A stretch of 64,000 nucleotides of DNA from Gabonibacter massiliensis. GTDB lineage: Bacteria > Bacteroidota > Bacteroidia > Bacteroidales > Marinifilaceae. Below, piece after piece: positions 9,774 to 17,827 of the stretch. A model generated the notes under the pieces. It had not been told where the DNA came from. It worked only from the letters and a program-made list of their open reading frames with translations, and did not search any database. Numbering within the stretch: the stretch's first letter is position 1; each line of letters opens with the position of its first letter. The stretch is from assembly GCA_001487125.1 (NCBI GenBank), contig LN913013.1, positions 248,001 through 312,000 of the forward strand. Reading direction: 5' to 3'. A program made the position numbers and the translations under genes.

Positions 9774-9781
9774 TATTTTTG
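9774..9781 (+). promoter_or_regulatory. -7 element for the OmpA-like gene
   Basis: TATTTTTG matches TAnnTTTG. No clear TTTG lies 17-23 bases upstream, so only the -7 half is supported. Confidence 0.45.
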
Positions 9782-9846
9782 TTGTTCGAAAGAATGACGG
9801 CAGTCAGACTTTGAAAAATACAAGTTACTAAAATAAATGAAAGAAG

Positions 9847-11043
9847 ATGAAAAAGACTCTATTTATGCTATTGGTTGCAGTTATGCCTTTGATCGCAACT
9901 GCACAGGAAGAAGAAGTGAAAGTAAAAGTGAAGGAGAAAGAACAAGCCCCTTCATGGAGTGGATTTGTAACAAATCGGTTCTGGGATAATTGGTTTATCT
10001 CTATAAGTGCCGGTGGGCAGGTTTATTTCGGGGAATTTGATTCCAAAGAGGATTTCGGAAGACGGATTACGCCGACTTTTGATTTTTCAATCGGAAAATG
10101 GATTGTTCCCACTTTGGGAGCCCGTGTACAAGCCGGAGGATTTACATTGAGAGGATTGACGAATGACCCGAATAATATTTATGCGAAGGGAGTTTCCAAT
10201 AAAGGCGAAGGACTTTACAAACAAAAGTGGCAGCAGTTCAATATTCATGTGGATGGGTTGTTAAATCTATCTAACTGGATAGGAGGTTATCGTACCGATC
10301 GTTTTTATGAGGCCATACCTTTTGCTGGATTCGGTATGATACATGGTTGTCAGTCGGATGGAACGACCGATTTTATGTTTGTTGGCGGTTTGATCAATAA
10401 ATTCCGTTTATCGGATGCTTTTGATTTCAACGTGGAGATTAAAGGTTCTTTGGTTCCTCAGAAGTTCGACGGTGAGGTCGGCGGTAGCCGGGGAGAAGGA
10501 ATCCTTGGCGTTTCTGCCGGGTTTACCTATAAGTTTAATCAACGGAAATTCAGAAGAGAGAAAAAGGCTGAAATCATCTCTACCGGAATCTCTCCGGCCG
10601 ATTTAGCAGCCGTGGAAGCTTTGTTGGCAGAACAGACCGCACGTGCGCAACAGTTGCAGGATGCTTTAGCTCAGGAACGTGCAAAAGCAAGACAGGAAGC
10701 CGTACAGGTTGCGAAAGAGAGTAAAGCCGCTCCTTTGGCTATTTTCTTTAAAATCAATAAGGCCAATATTACGGCTAAAGAGATGATCAATTTGAAATAT
10801 TACGCGGAAATTATCAAAGAAAATCCGAATAAGAAATATAAAGTAACGGGTTATGCGGATAAGGCAACCGGAACGCCTGCTTACAACCAGAAGTTAAGTG
10901 AAAAGAGAGCCCGTAATGTAGCCGATGCTTTGATTAAGAAGTTCGGAGTGAATCCGAATCAGTTGGAAGTAATCGGTATGGGTGGCGTTGACGGCTTGTA
11001 CAATGGCGATATCCAATTGAATCGCGTCGCTATTGTCGAATAA
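9847..11043 (+). CDS. Outer-membrane beta-barrel protein with C-terminal OmpA domain
   Basis: 398 residues. A signal peptide (MKKTLFMLLVAVMPLIATAQ) is followed by a beta-barrel-like part (about 25-235; alternating hydrophobic strands, aromatic residues), an Ala/Gln/Arg-rich helical linker (about 255-300) and an OmpA peptidoglycan-binding domain (about 300-395) with KYKVTGYADKATG and NQKLSEKRARNVADALIKKFG. The usual Asp of TGHTD is kept as the D in GYAD. Family role: anchoring outer membrane to peptidoglycan. Own promoter upstream (-7 at 9774-9781) and strong hairpin downstream (11077-11144) suggest a highly expressed single gene. Confidence 0.93.
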   Translation: MKKTLFMLLVAVMPLIATAQEEEVKVKVKEKEQAPSWSGFVTNRFWDNWFISISAGGQVYFGEFDSKEDFGRRITPTFDFSIGKWIVPTLGARVQAGGFTLRGLTNDPNNIYAKGVSNKGEGLYKQKWQQFNIHVDGLLNLSNWIGGYRTDRFYEAIPFAGFGMIHGCQSDGTTDFMFVGGLINKFRLSDAFDFNVEIKGSLVPQKFDGEVGGSRGEGILGVSAGFTYKFNQRKFRREKKAEIISTGISPADLAAVEALLAEQTARAQQLQDALAQERAKARQEAVQVAKESKAAPLAIFFKINKANITAKEMINLKYYAEIIKENPNKKYKVTGYADKATGTPAYNQKLSEKRARNVADALIKKFGVNPNQLEVIGMGGVDGLYNGDIQLNRVAIVE

Positions 11044-11076
11044 CACGATTCGTCGGCCACGACTTTGGACAACGTG

Positions 11077-11144
11077 AAATATCCGGAAAACATTTGAATA
11101 CATGGCTTCTATAAATGCTTGTACTGAATGTTTTCCGGATATTT
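11077..11144 (+). terminator. Long 18-bp hairpin after the OmpA-like gene
   Basis: An 18-bp perfect inverted repeat (11077-11094 with 11127-11144) around a 32-base loop, followed by a T-rich stretch. Position, 33 bases after the stop codon, fits a terminator or a 3'-end stabilising stem; the loop is longer than usual for an intrinsic terminator. Confidence 0.65.
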
Positions 11145-11176
11145 ATTATTTTGTAGGATATTAAACGGAATATATA

Positions 11177-11206
11177 TTGTTCTTCAGGTAAAAAATCCTA
11201 CTTTTG
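11177..11206 (+). promoter_or_regulatory. Promoter of slyD-like gene
   Basis: TTG (11177-11179), 19-base spacer, TACTTTTG (11199-11206), a full match to TAnnTTTG. It lies 26 bases upstream of the start codon. Confidence 0.7.
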
Positions 11207-11232
11207 CGAATGAATAATTAAAAAACTATGAG

Positions 11233-11781
11233 ATGATTACAAAAAATAAATTTGTGAGCGTAAGCTATGAGTTGAGAACAGAACCGAATGGGGAGATTTT
11301 GGAAATGGCTGATGCTGATACTCCGTTGGAATTCATTTGTGGGCAAGGTCAAACGTTAGAATATTTCGAGATGAATCTCTTGGATTTGAATACGGGTAAT
11401 TCTTTTGATTTCAAAATTCCGGTGGCGAATGCCTATGGTGAAGTGAATCAGGATATGATCGTAGACCTTCCTAAAAATATATTTGCAGAAGTTTCACCTG
11501 AGGAGTTGACTGTAGGGAATTCCTTACCTATGATGGATAGTTTGGGACGCCATTTGGAAGGTGTTATTGTCGGAGTGGATGACGAGAACGTGAAGATGGA
11601 TTTTAATCATCCGTTAGCCGGAAAAGATCTCTATTTTAAAGGAAAGGTATTGGCCGTGAGAGATGCGACGGATGAAGAATTGGAAAAACTGCATTCTTCC
11701 AAGTGCGGGGGATGTCACGGATGCGGATCCGAGGGAGGATGCGACTCGGGACACTCTTGTAGTGACGGATGTTGTCATTGA
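11233..11781 (+). CDS. slyD: SlyD-type FKBP peptidyl-prolyl isomerase with metal-binding tail
   Basis: 182 residues. FKBP fold with the IF (insert-in-flap) chaperone domain typical of SlyD: VSYELRT at the start, PLEFICGQGQTLEYFEMNLLDL, then VGVDDENVKMDFNHPLAGKDLYFKGKVLAVRDAT. The last ~30 residues are rich in Cys and His (SKCGGCHGCG, GCDSGHSCSDGCCH), like the nickel-binding tail of enterobacterial SlyD. Role in the family: proline isomerase/chaperone, and nickel delivery where hydrogenase is present; the second role is only inferred from the tail. Own promoter and own terminator. Confidence 0.92.
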   Translation: MITKNKFVSVSYELRTEPNGEILEMADADTPLEFICGQGQTLEYFEMNLLDLNTGNSFDFKIPVANAYGEVNQDMIVDLPKNIFAEVSPEELTVGNSLPMMDSLGRHLEGVIVGVDDENVKMDFNHPLAGKDLYFKGKVLAVRDATDEELEKLHSSKCGGCHGCGSEGGCDSGHSCSDGCCH

Positions 11782-11803
11782 TCGTTTAGAAGATATCTGA
11801 AAT

Positions 11804-11837
11804 GGAGGGAGAATTGGAAACGATTCTCTCTTTTTTT
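11804..11837 (+). terminator. Intrinsic terminator of slyD
   Basis: Stem of about 9-11 bp (around 11805-11814 with 11823-11831, including one G-U pair) closed by an 8-base loop and running into seven T residues. Confidence 0.8.
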
Positions 11838-11863
11838 ATATTTGAGACCTTAAAACAAATCGT

Positions 11864-12952
11864 ATGGCTGGGAATACAATCGGTAAATTATACACGTTGA
11901 CTTCCTTCGGGGAGTCTCACGGAAAAGCGATAGGCGGTGTGGTGGACGGATGTCCTGCCGGAGTGCGTCTGTCTGTCGAGGCAATACAACAAGAGTTGGA
12001 TCGTCGTCGGCCCGGTCAATCGGACCTGACGACAGGACGGAACGAACGGGATCGGTTAGAGATCCTTTCGGGGATTTGGGAAGGGGTCACGACGGGGATG
12101 CCTATCGGCTTTTTAGTTCGTAACGAGGACCAGAGAAGTGAGGATTATGAGGCGTTAAGAGAGGTGTACCGGCCTTCTCACTCCGATTATACCTGGTTGA
12201 AAAAATATGGTGTACGGGATTACCGGGGAGGAGGAAGGGCTTCGGCCCGAGAGCATATAGCCCGGGTGGTCGGGGGTGCTATTGCCCGGCAAGTGCTGGC
12301 GTTACAGGGGATCTCCATACAGGGGTATACCTCTCGGATCGGTACGGTATGTGTGGAACAGAATTACCGGGAGTTGGATTTGAACCGGGTGATGGAGAGT
12401 GCGGTGGGGTGTCCCGATCCTGATGTGTCGGAAAAGATGATTCGGCAAATCCGGGAGGTGAAGCGGGTAAAAGACTCTGTCGGAGGTATCGTATCTTGCG
12501 TGGTACGCGGGGTGCCGGTGGGGGTGGGAGAACCGGTTTTCGATCGTTTGCAGGCTCGCTTGGCTTACTATATGTTGAGTATAAATGCGGCGAAAGGATT
12601 TGAATACGGAGAGGGATTTAGGGCGGCATCTTTCAGGGGAAGCGAGCATAATGATTTTTTCCGGAAGATAGACGGTGCGGTTCGCACGAAAACAAATCAT
12701 GCGGGTGGTATTTTAGGGGGTGTTTCAAACGGAGAAGATATCTATTTTAATGTGGCTTTTAAGCCTGCGGCTACAATTGGAATGAGGCAAGACACGGTTA
12801 ACACGCGGGGAGAAAATACGGTAATAGAGGCAAATGGAAGGCATGATCCTTGTGTAGTTCCCCGGGCGATTCCTGTGGTTGAAGCCATGGCTGCGATGGC
12901 GGTGCTGGATTTGATGTTGGAAGGCCATTTGTTGATTAATTTTGAAAAATAG
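11864..12952 (+). CDS. aroC: Chorismate synthase
   Basis: 362 residues, usual length. Converts EPSP to chorismate with reduced FMN. Signatures: LTSFGESHGKAIGGVVDGCPAG, RRPGQSDLTTGRNERD, GTTGMPIGF-like segment (GVTTGMPIGFLV) and YRGGGRASAREHIARV. The N-terminal NTIGKLYTLTSFG is a slightly divergent form of the usual NTFG start. It opens a cluster that also contains aroB, aroE-aroK and aroA, so four of the seven shikimate activities plus kinase are encoded within 6 kb. Confidence 0.97.
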   Translation: MAGNTIGKLYTLTSFGESHGKAIGGVVDGCPAGVRLSVEAIQQELDRRRPGQSDLTTGRNERDRLEILSGIWEGVTTGMPIGFLVRNEDQRSEDYEALREVYRPSHSDYTWLKKYGVRDYRGGGRASAREHIARVVGGAIARQVLALQGISIQGYTSRIGTVCVEQNYRELDLNRVMESAVGCPDPDVSEKMIRQIREVKRVKDSVGGIVSCVVRGVPVGVGEPVFDRLQARLAYYMLSINAAKGFEYGEGFRAASFRGSEHNDFFRKIDGAVRTKTNHAGGILGGVSNGEDIYFNVAFKPAATIGMRQDTVNTRGENTVIEANGRHDPCVVPRAIPVVEAMAAMAVLDLMLEGHLLINFEK

Positions 12953-12984
12953 TTTGTAAGAGACGGATTCGTTTCGTACTTTTG
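12953..12984 (+). promoter_or_regulatory. Promoter for the 95-residue conserved gene
   Basis: TTTG (12953-12956), 20-base spacer, TACTTTTG (12977-12984): a perfect match to the Bacteroidetes consensus, beginning on the base after the aroC stop codon. Confidence 0.8.
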
Positions 12985-13008
12985 ATTCAAATTTAAATAC
13001 ATATTGTT

Positions 13009-13296
13009 ATGGCAAGTATAAGAAGATTAAAGAAAGATGTCGATTATTTGACTTTTGCAGTTATCGAAGATTGTATGAATTACAATGCCGTGACCGATGA
13101 ACACGAGGCAGAAGTTGTTGATATAATACAATCGGTTATCGATTATCGGAATCAAATGAGAAATAAAATCAATACCCGGGAGAAATTTGCGGGTAAGAAA
13201 GAGAAGCACGCCTATTTTAAAGGGCTTGCTATCGATTTGTTGAAAACGGTAGACGGACATTTTACCCGTTTGAGTGAAACGATTCGAAAGGGGTAA
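13009..13296 (+). CDS. Conserved small Bacteroidetes protein of unknown function
   Basis: 95 residues, predicted mostly helical, charged, no signal peptide or membrane segment; begins MASIRRLKKDVDYLTFAVIE and includes an RNQMRNKINTREKF stretch. I recognise it only as a type of short protein common in Bacteroidales. Its own consensus promoter (12953-12984) and terminator (13321-13363) show that it is an independent transcription unit embedded in the aro cluster. Confidence 0.8.
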   Translation: MASIRRLKKDVDYLTFAVIEDCMNYNAVTDEHEAEVVDIIQSVIDYRNQMRNKINTREKFAGKKEKHAYFKGLAIDLLKTVDGHFTRLSETIRKG

Positions 13297-13320
13297 GCAA
13301 TAAAAAATACATAAACGTGG

Positions 13321-13363
13321 ACGGTTCTCTATGGCGGATTCTCCGCGACAGAGAATCGTTTTC
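13321..13363 (+). terminator. Two-tier hairpin terminator
   Basis: Outer 10-bp stem (13321-13330 with 13350-13359, one G-U) and inner 5-bp stem GCGGA/TCCGC (13334-13338 with 13342-13346), ending in four T residues. It separates the 95-residue gene from the metalloprotease. Confidence 0.7.
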
Positions 13364-13382
13364 GTGTATATGAAGGGGGAGG

Positions 13383-14093
13383 ATGAAAGATGAAATAGAG
13401 ATACCCGGAATCGGGAAAGTCAAAGTGAGACGGGGTTTGCATATTAAGATATTATCCATAAAGATGGCTCCGGGAAGAGGGGTGTGGGTTAATGTTCCTT
13501 ATGGGGTGAGTGAAAGGAAGGCCAAGGACTTTGTCGTATCCCAGCAAGAATGGATAAAAGAACAATTTTCGAGATTGAAAGTATATGAGAAGGATACGGG
13601 AGTCGGCTTAGGAATAAATACGGAGATAAGAACTAAGTTTCATATCTTGAAAGTACGTTCTTGTAGCGAAAGCGTGCCTTCTTACCGGATAGATGGCGAT
13701 GAGATCCATCTATTTGTTCCGGTTCAGACACCTTATGAGCGGATTGCTCCTTATATCGAAAATTTTCTAATCGAAGTATATAGGTTGGAAAGTCGTAGGT
13801 ATTTGCCCGACAGGGTACGGGAATTGGCCGATCGTTACGGTTTTAAATACGGTAAACTTTCGTTTCGGAACAATATTTCGAACTGGGGAAGCTGTTCTGG
13901 AGAAGACAATATCAGTCTTAATATCAAGTTGATGAAACTACCGGACGTGTTGATTGATTATGTTATTTTGCACGAGTTATGCCATACGATAGAGAAGAAT
14001 CATTCGGACAGGTTTTGGGCTTTGGTAAAACGGGTCTGTCCTGACTATGGCGAATCGAGGAAACAATTACGAAAATACAATACCAGAATATAA
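13383..14093 (+). CDS. YgjP-like zinc metalloprotease (DUF45/SprT-like)
   Basis: 236 residues. The zinc-binding helix is explicit: ILHELCHTIEKNHSDRFW contains HExxH with a downstream H in the NHSxxFW pattern, and KLSFRNNISNWGSCSGEDNISLN is the NxxxxWGSCS motif of YgjP-like peptidases. N-terminal domain (1-110) is basic. Proteins of this type occur beside restriction genes in some genomes, but here the neighbours are aromatic biosynthesis genes; it ends 6 bases before aroB, so it is probably co-transcribed with it. Substrate unknown. Confidence 0.88.
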   Translation: MKDEIEIPGIGKVKVRRGLHIKILSIKMAPGRGVWVNVPYGVSERKAKDFVVSQQEWIKEQFSRLKVYEKDTGVGLGINTEIRTKFHILKVRSCSESVPSYRIDGDEIHLFVPVQTPYERIAPYIENFLIEVYRLESRRYLPDRVRELADRYGFKYGKLSFRNNISNWGSCSGEDNISLNIKLMKLPDVLIDYVILHELCHTIEKNHSDRFWALVKRVCPDYGESRKQLRKYNTRI

Positions 14094-14099
14094 TTTAGT

Positions 14100-15119
14100 A
14101 TGACAGGTATAATATTCATACAGGACTCCCGAATCGTTATCGGAGAACAAATAGTACATTTACGAAAGTATTTACCTCCGGGGCAGAAGGTAATTGTGAT
14201 TACTGAAGAGTCCGTTTATTCTATTTATCAAAATATTTTACGGGATTATGAAGTGATCCGGATTAGAGGGGGAGAGGTACATAAAAGCTGGGAGACTATA
14301 GATAGAATTACCGGAGAGTTGATACGTCTGGAAGCGGATCGAAATACCTTTATCGTGGGATTCGGTGGAGGAATTGTCTGTGATATTACCGGTTTTGTGG
14401 CCTCTATCTATATGAGGGGATGTCGTTTCGGTTTTGTGCCCACCACTTTGCTTGCACAGGTGGATGCGAGTGTGGGAGGAAAGAACGGGGTAAATTATCA
14501 CGGTTATAAAAATATACTCGGTGTCTTTAACCAGCCTGAATTTGTTATCTGCGATCCTGAGGTTTTGGATACTTTGGACGATAGGGAATACGCGGCTGGT
14601 TTTTCAGAGATCGTAAAAGCTGCCATGATTGCCGATGCCGGATTATTTTGCTATATGGAAGAACATGTGAAACCGGCATGGCAAAAGGACCGGGCTTGTC
14701 TGGAAGTTTTGGTGAAGGCGGCGGTGAACATTAAGGCTTCGATTGTCGAACGAGATATGAAAGAAGGGGGTGTCCGTCGTCTGTTGAACTTAGGACATAC
14801 TTTTGCACATGCTTTGGAGAAAAACGGTATTCCTCTTCACGGGGAGGCAGTCAGTATCGGATTGTGTATGGCGTCTCGGCTGTCTGTTTGTAAAGGGTAT
14901 ATGTCAGAAGAAGAAGCCGAGCGGGTGAGACGTTTATTGGAACTTTTTCATTTGCCAATTCGAACTTCGATAGCGGTTTCTCAATTGCTGAATGCCATGC
15001 GTAAAGATAAAAAGAGGGATAAAGAGCATATCCATTTGATTCTGCCTATCGGGATAGGACAATGCAAGGAGGAGTTTGTCTCTTTTGCCGAATTGGAAAG
15101 TTTGATAGCTCAATTGTAG
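14100..15119 (+). CDS. aroB: 3-dehydroquinate synthase
   Basis: 339 residues. Converts DAHP to 3-dehydroquinate with NAD+ and a divalent metal. Motifs: GGGIVCDITGFVASIYMRGC, PTTLLAQVDASVGGKNGVN, RRLLNLGHTFAHALE and PLHGEAVSIG, which include the metal-ligand Glu and His residues. It lies 6 bases after the metalloprotease and 4 bases before the aroE-aroK fusion. Confidence 0.97.
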   Translation: MTGIIFIQDSRIVIGEQIVHLRKYLPPGQKVIVITEESVYSIYQNILRDYEVIRIRGGEVHKSWETIDRITGELIRLEADRNTFIVGFGGGIVCDITGFVASIYMRGCRFGFVPTTLLAQVDASVGGKNGVNYHGYKNILGVFNQPEFVICDPEVLDTLDDREYAAGFSEIVKAAMIADAGLFCYMEEHVKPAWQKDRACLEVLVKAAVNIKASIVERDMKEGGVRRLLNLGHTFAHALEKNGIPLHGEAVSIGLCMASRLSVCKGYMSEEEAERVRRLLELFHLPIRTSIAVSQLLNAMRKDKKRDKEHIHLILPIGIGQCKEEFVSFAELESLIAQL

Positions 15120-15123
15120 TACT

Positions 15124-16416
15124 ATGTTTTATTTTGCTGTAACGGGAAGTCCTATTTTACACAGTAAAAGTCCGGAAGTATTTTATGCCGCTTTTGCTGG
15201 AAGAAGTGATTTGGCCTATTTCCGGATGGTGGCGGCTTCTGCCGGGGAGGCTATGCGGTTATTTCGGGAATTGGGATTGTCGGGAATGAATATAACCGCC
15301 CCTTTTAAAGCTGTAGAAAATTGGGGAGACGCCTCTCAAACGGAGACGGTAAGGATACTTCAGGCTGGAAATACTTTGTGGCGACAGGGTGAGGGATGTG
15401 TATTGGCAAATACGGATGTGGATGGAGTGGGCGGGGCTATTGAAGCTCAGGGTATGGATATTGCCGGAGAGAAGTGTTTGGTGATAGGTGCCGGAGGTGC
15501 CGGAAGGGCTGCTGCTTATGCTTTACGCGTAAAGGGTGGAGCCGTGGTTATAGCGAATCGAACCTTGGAGAAAGCGAAGGGGGTCGCGGAGATTGTGGGG
15601 TGCCGGTATTGCGGATTAGAGGAGTTATCCGGAGAAATGTCGGATGCGAAAATTATAGTGAACACTTTATATGCGGGAATAGAAGTGATAAAGGAGGAGT
15701 GGTTACAAGAGGGGCAGGTCGTGTTGGATGCCGTTTATCAGGGTTCTTATTTGAAAAATCTTTCGTTTAAAAGAGGGGTTACTTATATCGACGGACGTTC
15801 TTGGTTGTTGTATCAGGGAATTCCGGCCTATCGGCGTTTTGTCGGTACTGATCCGGATATTGACGGAATGAAAAAAGCGTTGGAAAGCAATAGAAAGAAA
15901 CCCCTGCATATCTCTTTGGTCGGTTTTATGGGAGTAGGGAAAACAACGATAGCTCCTCTGATTTCCGGTCGATTGAATCTTCCTTATGTGGACGTGGACC
16001 AAGAGATAGAGAGGCGGAGCGGTTTGGCGATACCATCATTAATAAAGCGATATGGGGAGATCCGTTTTAGAGAGATAGAATCCGAAGTGTTGATTGAATT
16101 GTTGAAAAGGGAGGAAGCTACTGTTATTTCTTGTGGCGGAGGAGCGGTGTTGTGTCCGGAGAACAGATTGCGTTTACGGGAACTCAGTTGGGTTATATGG
16201 CTTTACGCCCGGCCTGAAATTTGTGTCGGAAGGATTGAGGTACCGACTCGCCCTTTGCTGGCCCGGTATGCTGATCCGGTAAGGGCGGCCGGTGAGTTGT
16301 TTGAATCCCGTAAGTCAGATTATGCGCGGGTTGCGGACCTGTTGATATCTACAAATGACCGGAATGTAGAAGAGGTAAGTGAGATTATATATGGAGAAAT
16401 TAGTAAAGTGTATTGA
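15124..16416 (+). CDS. aroE: Fused shikimate dehydrogenase - shikimate kinase
   Basis: 430 residues, a fusion of two consecutive enzymes. Residues 1-~250 are AroE: GSPILHSKSPEVFY (substrate-binding SxS), NITAPFK with the catalytic Lys, NTDVDGVGG with the catalytic Asp, and the NADP fold GAGGAGRAAA...ANRTLEKA. Residues ~260-430 are AroK: Walker A GFMGVGKTT, DVDQEIERRSG, SCGGGAV, and the lid PTRPLL. There is no internal stop, and both active sites look intact, so dehydroshikimate could be reduced and phosphorylated by one polypeptide. It overlaps aroA by 26 bases. aroE and aroK are normally separate genes in bacteria. Confidence 0.95.
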   Translation: MFYFAVTGSPILHSKSPEVFYAAFAGRSDLAYFRMVAASAGEAMRLFRELGLSGMNITAPFKAVENWGDASQTETVRILQAGNTLWRQGEGCVLANTDVDGVGGAIEAQGMDIAGEKCLVIGAGGAGRAAAYALRVKGGAVVIANRTLEKAKGVAEIVGCRYCGLEELSGEMSDAKIIVNTLYAGIEVIKEEWLQEGQVVLDAVYQGSYLKNLSFKRGVTYIDGRSWLLYQGIPAYRRFVGTDPDIDGMKKALESNRKKPLHISLVGFMGVGKTTIAPLISGRLNLPYVDVDQEIERRSGLAIPSLIKRYGEIRFREIESEVLIELLKREEATVISCGGGAVLCPENRLRLRELSWVIWLYARPEICVGRIEVPTRPLLARYADPVRAAGELFESRKSDYARVADLLISTNDRNVEEVSEIIYGEISKVY

Positions 16417-17644
16417 GGTAAACGGAGAGATAGCGGTGCCTGCTTCCAAGAGTATCGCGCAACGGGCAATTATTGCTGCCATATTGGCCGAAGAGAGCAC
16501 CTATCTCTGTGATGTTTCGTTGTGCGATGATACGAAGAGGGCCATTGACGTGGCGAAGACATGGGGTGCAGAGGTAAGGGAGATGGGGGCAGATTACCTG
16601 ATTATCCCGGGAGCAGGAGGCAAGAGGGAGGGTGTATTGACTTTGTTTTGCGGGGAGTCCGGATTATTAACCCGAATGATTGTCCCTGTAGCTGCTTTAT
16701 TGGACCGGGAGGTGGTAATCATGGGAAGCGGTTCTGTCTTGAAGCGGCCGATGCAGATGTTGGTTTCTCCTTTAAGGGAGTTGGGGGTAAATATACGCAC
16801 TTGCGCGGGCGGATTACCGATTACTCTTTGCGGTCCTTTACGGGGGGGTGAATGTCGTTTGGACGGAAGCATAAGTTCCCAAATAATCACGGGATTTTTG
16901 ATGGCGTTGCCTTTGGCGGAAAGAGACAGTATCTTATACGTGGAGAATTTGAAAAGCAAGCCCTATATCGATATGACTTTAAGTGTGCTTGAGGCTTTCG
17001 GGATAGAGATCGAACGGGAAGGTTACCGTTGTTTTAAGATACGGGGAAGGCAAGCATATCATTCCTGTATTTTTCCTGTGGAAGGGGATTGGAGTGGTGC
17101 TTCCTGTTTTTTGGTGGCTGGAGCTTTAGCCGGTAAGGTGAAGATTACCAATTTGAATATCAATTCGACACAGGCCGATCGTCAAATATTGGAGGTGTTG
17201 CGTCAGGTAGGAGCGGAGGTCCTCGTCGAACCCGGAGAAAAATGGGATAGCGTGACGGTTTCCCACAAAGAGTTGCGGCCTTTCGAATGCGAAGCCACGG
17301 ATAGTCCGGATCTATTTCCTGCTTTAGTCGCCTTGGCTTCCGGATGTACGGGGACGAGTCGAATACGAGGGGCTCATCGATTGGTATACAAAGAGAGTAA
17401 TCGTATCGAGAGTTTACAGGAAGAATTTGCCAAAATGGGCATTCGAATCGAAGTCGACGATGATACGATGTTGGTTACCGGAGGAGTAATCAAGGGGGGA
17501 GAAGTATCTTCCCGAAAGGATCATCGCGTGGCTATGGCTTTGGCAACGGCAGCCTTACGAAGTTCCGCACCTGTGATTATTGCCGAGGCAGAAGTCGTAT
17601 CCAAATCTTATCCTACATTCTGGTCTGATTTTCTGAAATTGTAA
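16391..17644 (+). CDS. aroA: 3-phosphoshikimate 1-carboxyvinyltransferase (EPSP synthase)
   Basis: 417 residues from the ATG at 16391 (MEKLVKCIEVNGEIAVPASK); a GTG at 16379 is in frame but less likely. Transfers the enolpyruvyl group from PEP to shikimate-3-phosphate. Signatures: PASKSIAQRAIIAA, CGESGLLTRMIVPVAALL (LxGxxGTxxR-like region), DGSISSQIITGFLMALP, KSKPYIDMTLSVLE, KESNRIESLQEEFAKMG and KDHRVAMALA. Translationally coupled to the aroE-aroK fusion through the 26-base overlap. Confidence 0.97.
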   Translation: MEKLVKCIEVNGEIAVPASKSIAQRAIIAAILAEESTYLCDVSLCDDTKRAIDVAKTWGAEVREMGADYLIIPGAGGKREGVLTLFCGESGLLTRMIVPVAALLDREVVIMGSGSVLKRPMQMLVSPLRELGVNIRTCAGGLPITLCGPLRGGECRLDGSISSQIITGFLMALPLAERDSILYVENLKSKPYIDMTLSVLEAFGIEIEREGYRCFKIRGRQAYHSCIFPVEGDWSGASCFLVAGALAGKVKITNLNINSTQADRQILEVLRQVGAEVLVEPGEKWDSVTVSHKELRPFECEATDSPDLFPALVALASGCTGTSRIRGAHRLVYKESNRIESLQEEFAKMGIRIEVDDDTMLVTGGVIKGGEVSSRKDHRVAMALATAALRSSAPVIIAEAEVVSKSYPTFWSDFLKL

Positions 17645-17687
17645 TGTTTTAGATTAAAACATTGCGTTGTATTGTAAATGTTGTTAT

Positions 17688-17723
17688 ATTGCGTCTAATG
17701 TTTATCTATAGATTAGACGCAAT
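17688..17723 (+). promoter_or_regulatory. 12-bp inverted repeat just upstream of the frameshifted lipoprotein
   Basis: ATTGCGTCTAAT (17688-17699) and its perfect complement (17712-17723) around a 12-base spacer. The right arm runs into the likely ancestral ATG at 17722. It could be the end of the aroA transcript (there is no T tract) or an operator; I cannot tell which. Confidence 0.5.
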
Positions 17724-17827
17724 GAAGATGTATCATTTTTTTAAAGTGTATTTTTGTTGCATTTTTATTTCTCAATAGTTGTGTTTTAAATGATGAGGTA
17801 GTAGTTTCAAAATCGTTTTATCCTGCA

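Larger units (their letters stand above)
9486..9846. other. 361-base intergenic region between divergent nadB and ompA-like gene
   Basis: AT-rich, without a supportable reading frame. It holds the nadB promoter (9507-9538, minus) and, on the plus strand, a -7 element TATTTTTG at 9774-9781 about 65 bases upstream of the OmpA-like start. I found no convincing -33 partner for the latter and nothing else of note. Confidence 0.6.

Noticed and set aside
11077-11144. 18-bp inverted repeat considered as an invertible promoter for the serine invertase
   Set aside because: The segment between the arms is only 32 bases, too short for a promoter, and the position after a stop codon fits a terminator.
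12302-12700. 132-codon frame antisense to aroC
   Set aside because: Shadow frame of a conserved enzyme.
13321-13363. Two-tier hairpin considered as a riboswitch for the metalloprotease-aroB unit
   Set aside because: It directly follows a gene and ends in T residues; no ligand-binding core is recognisable.
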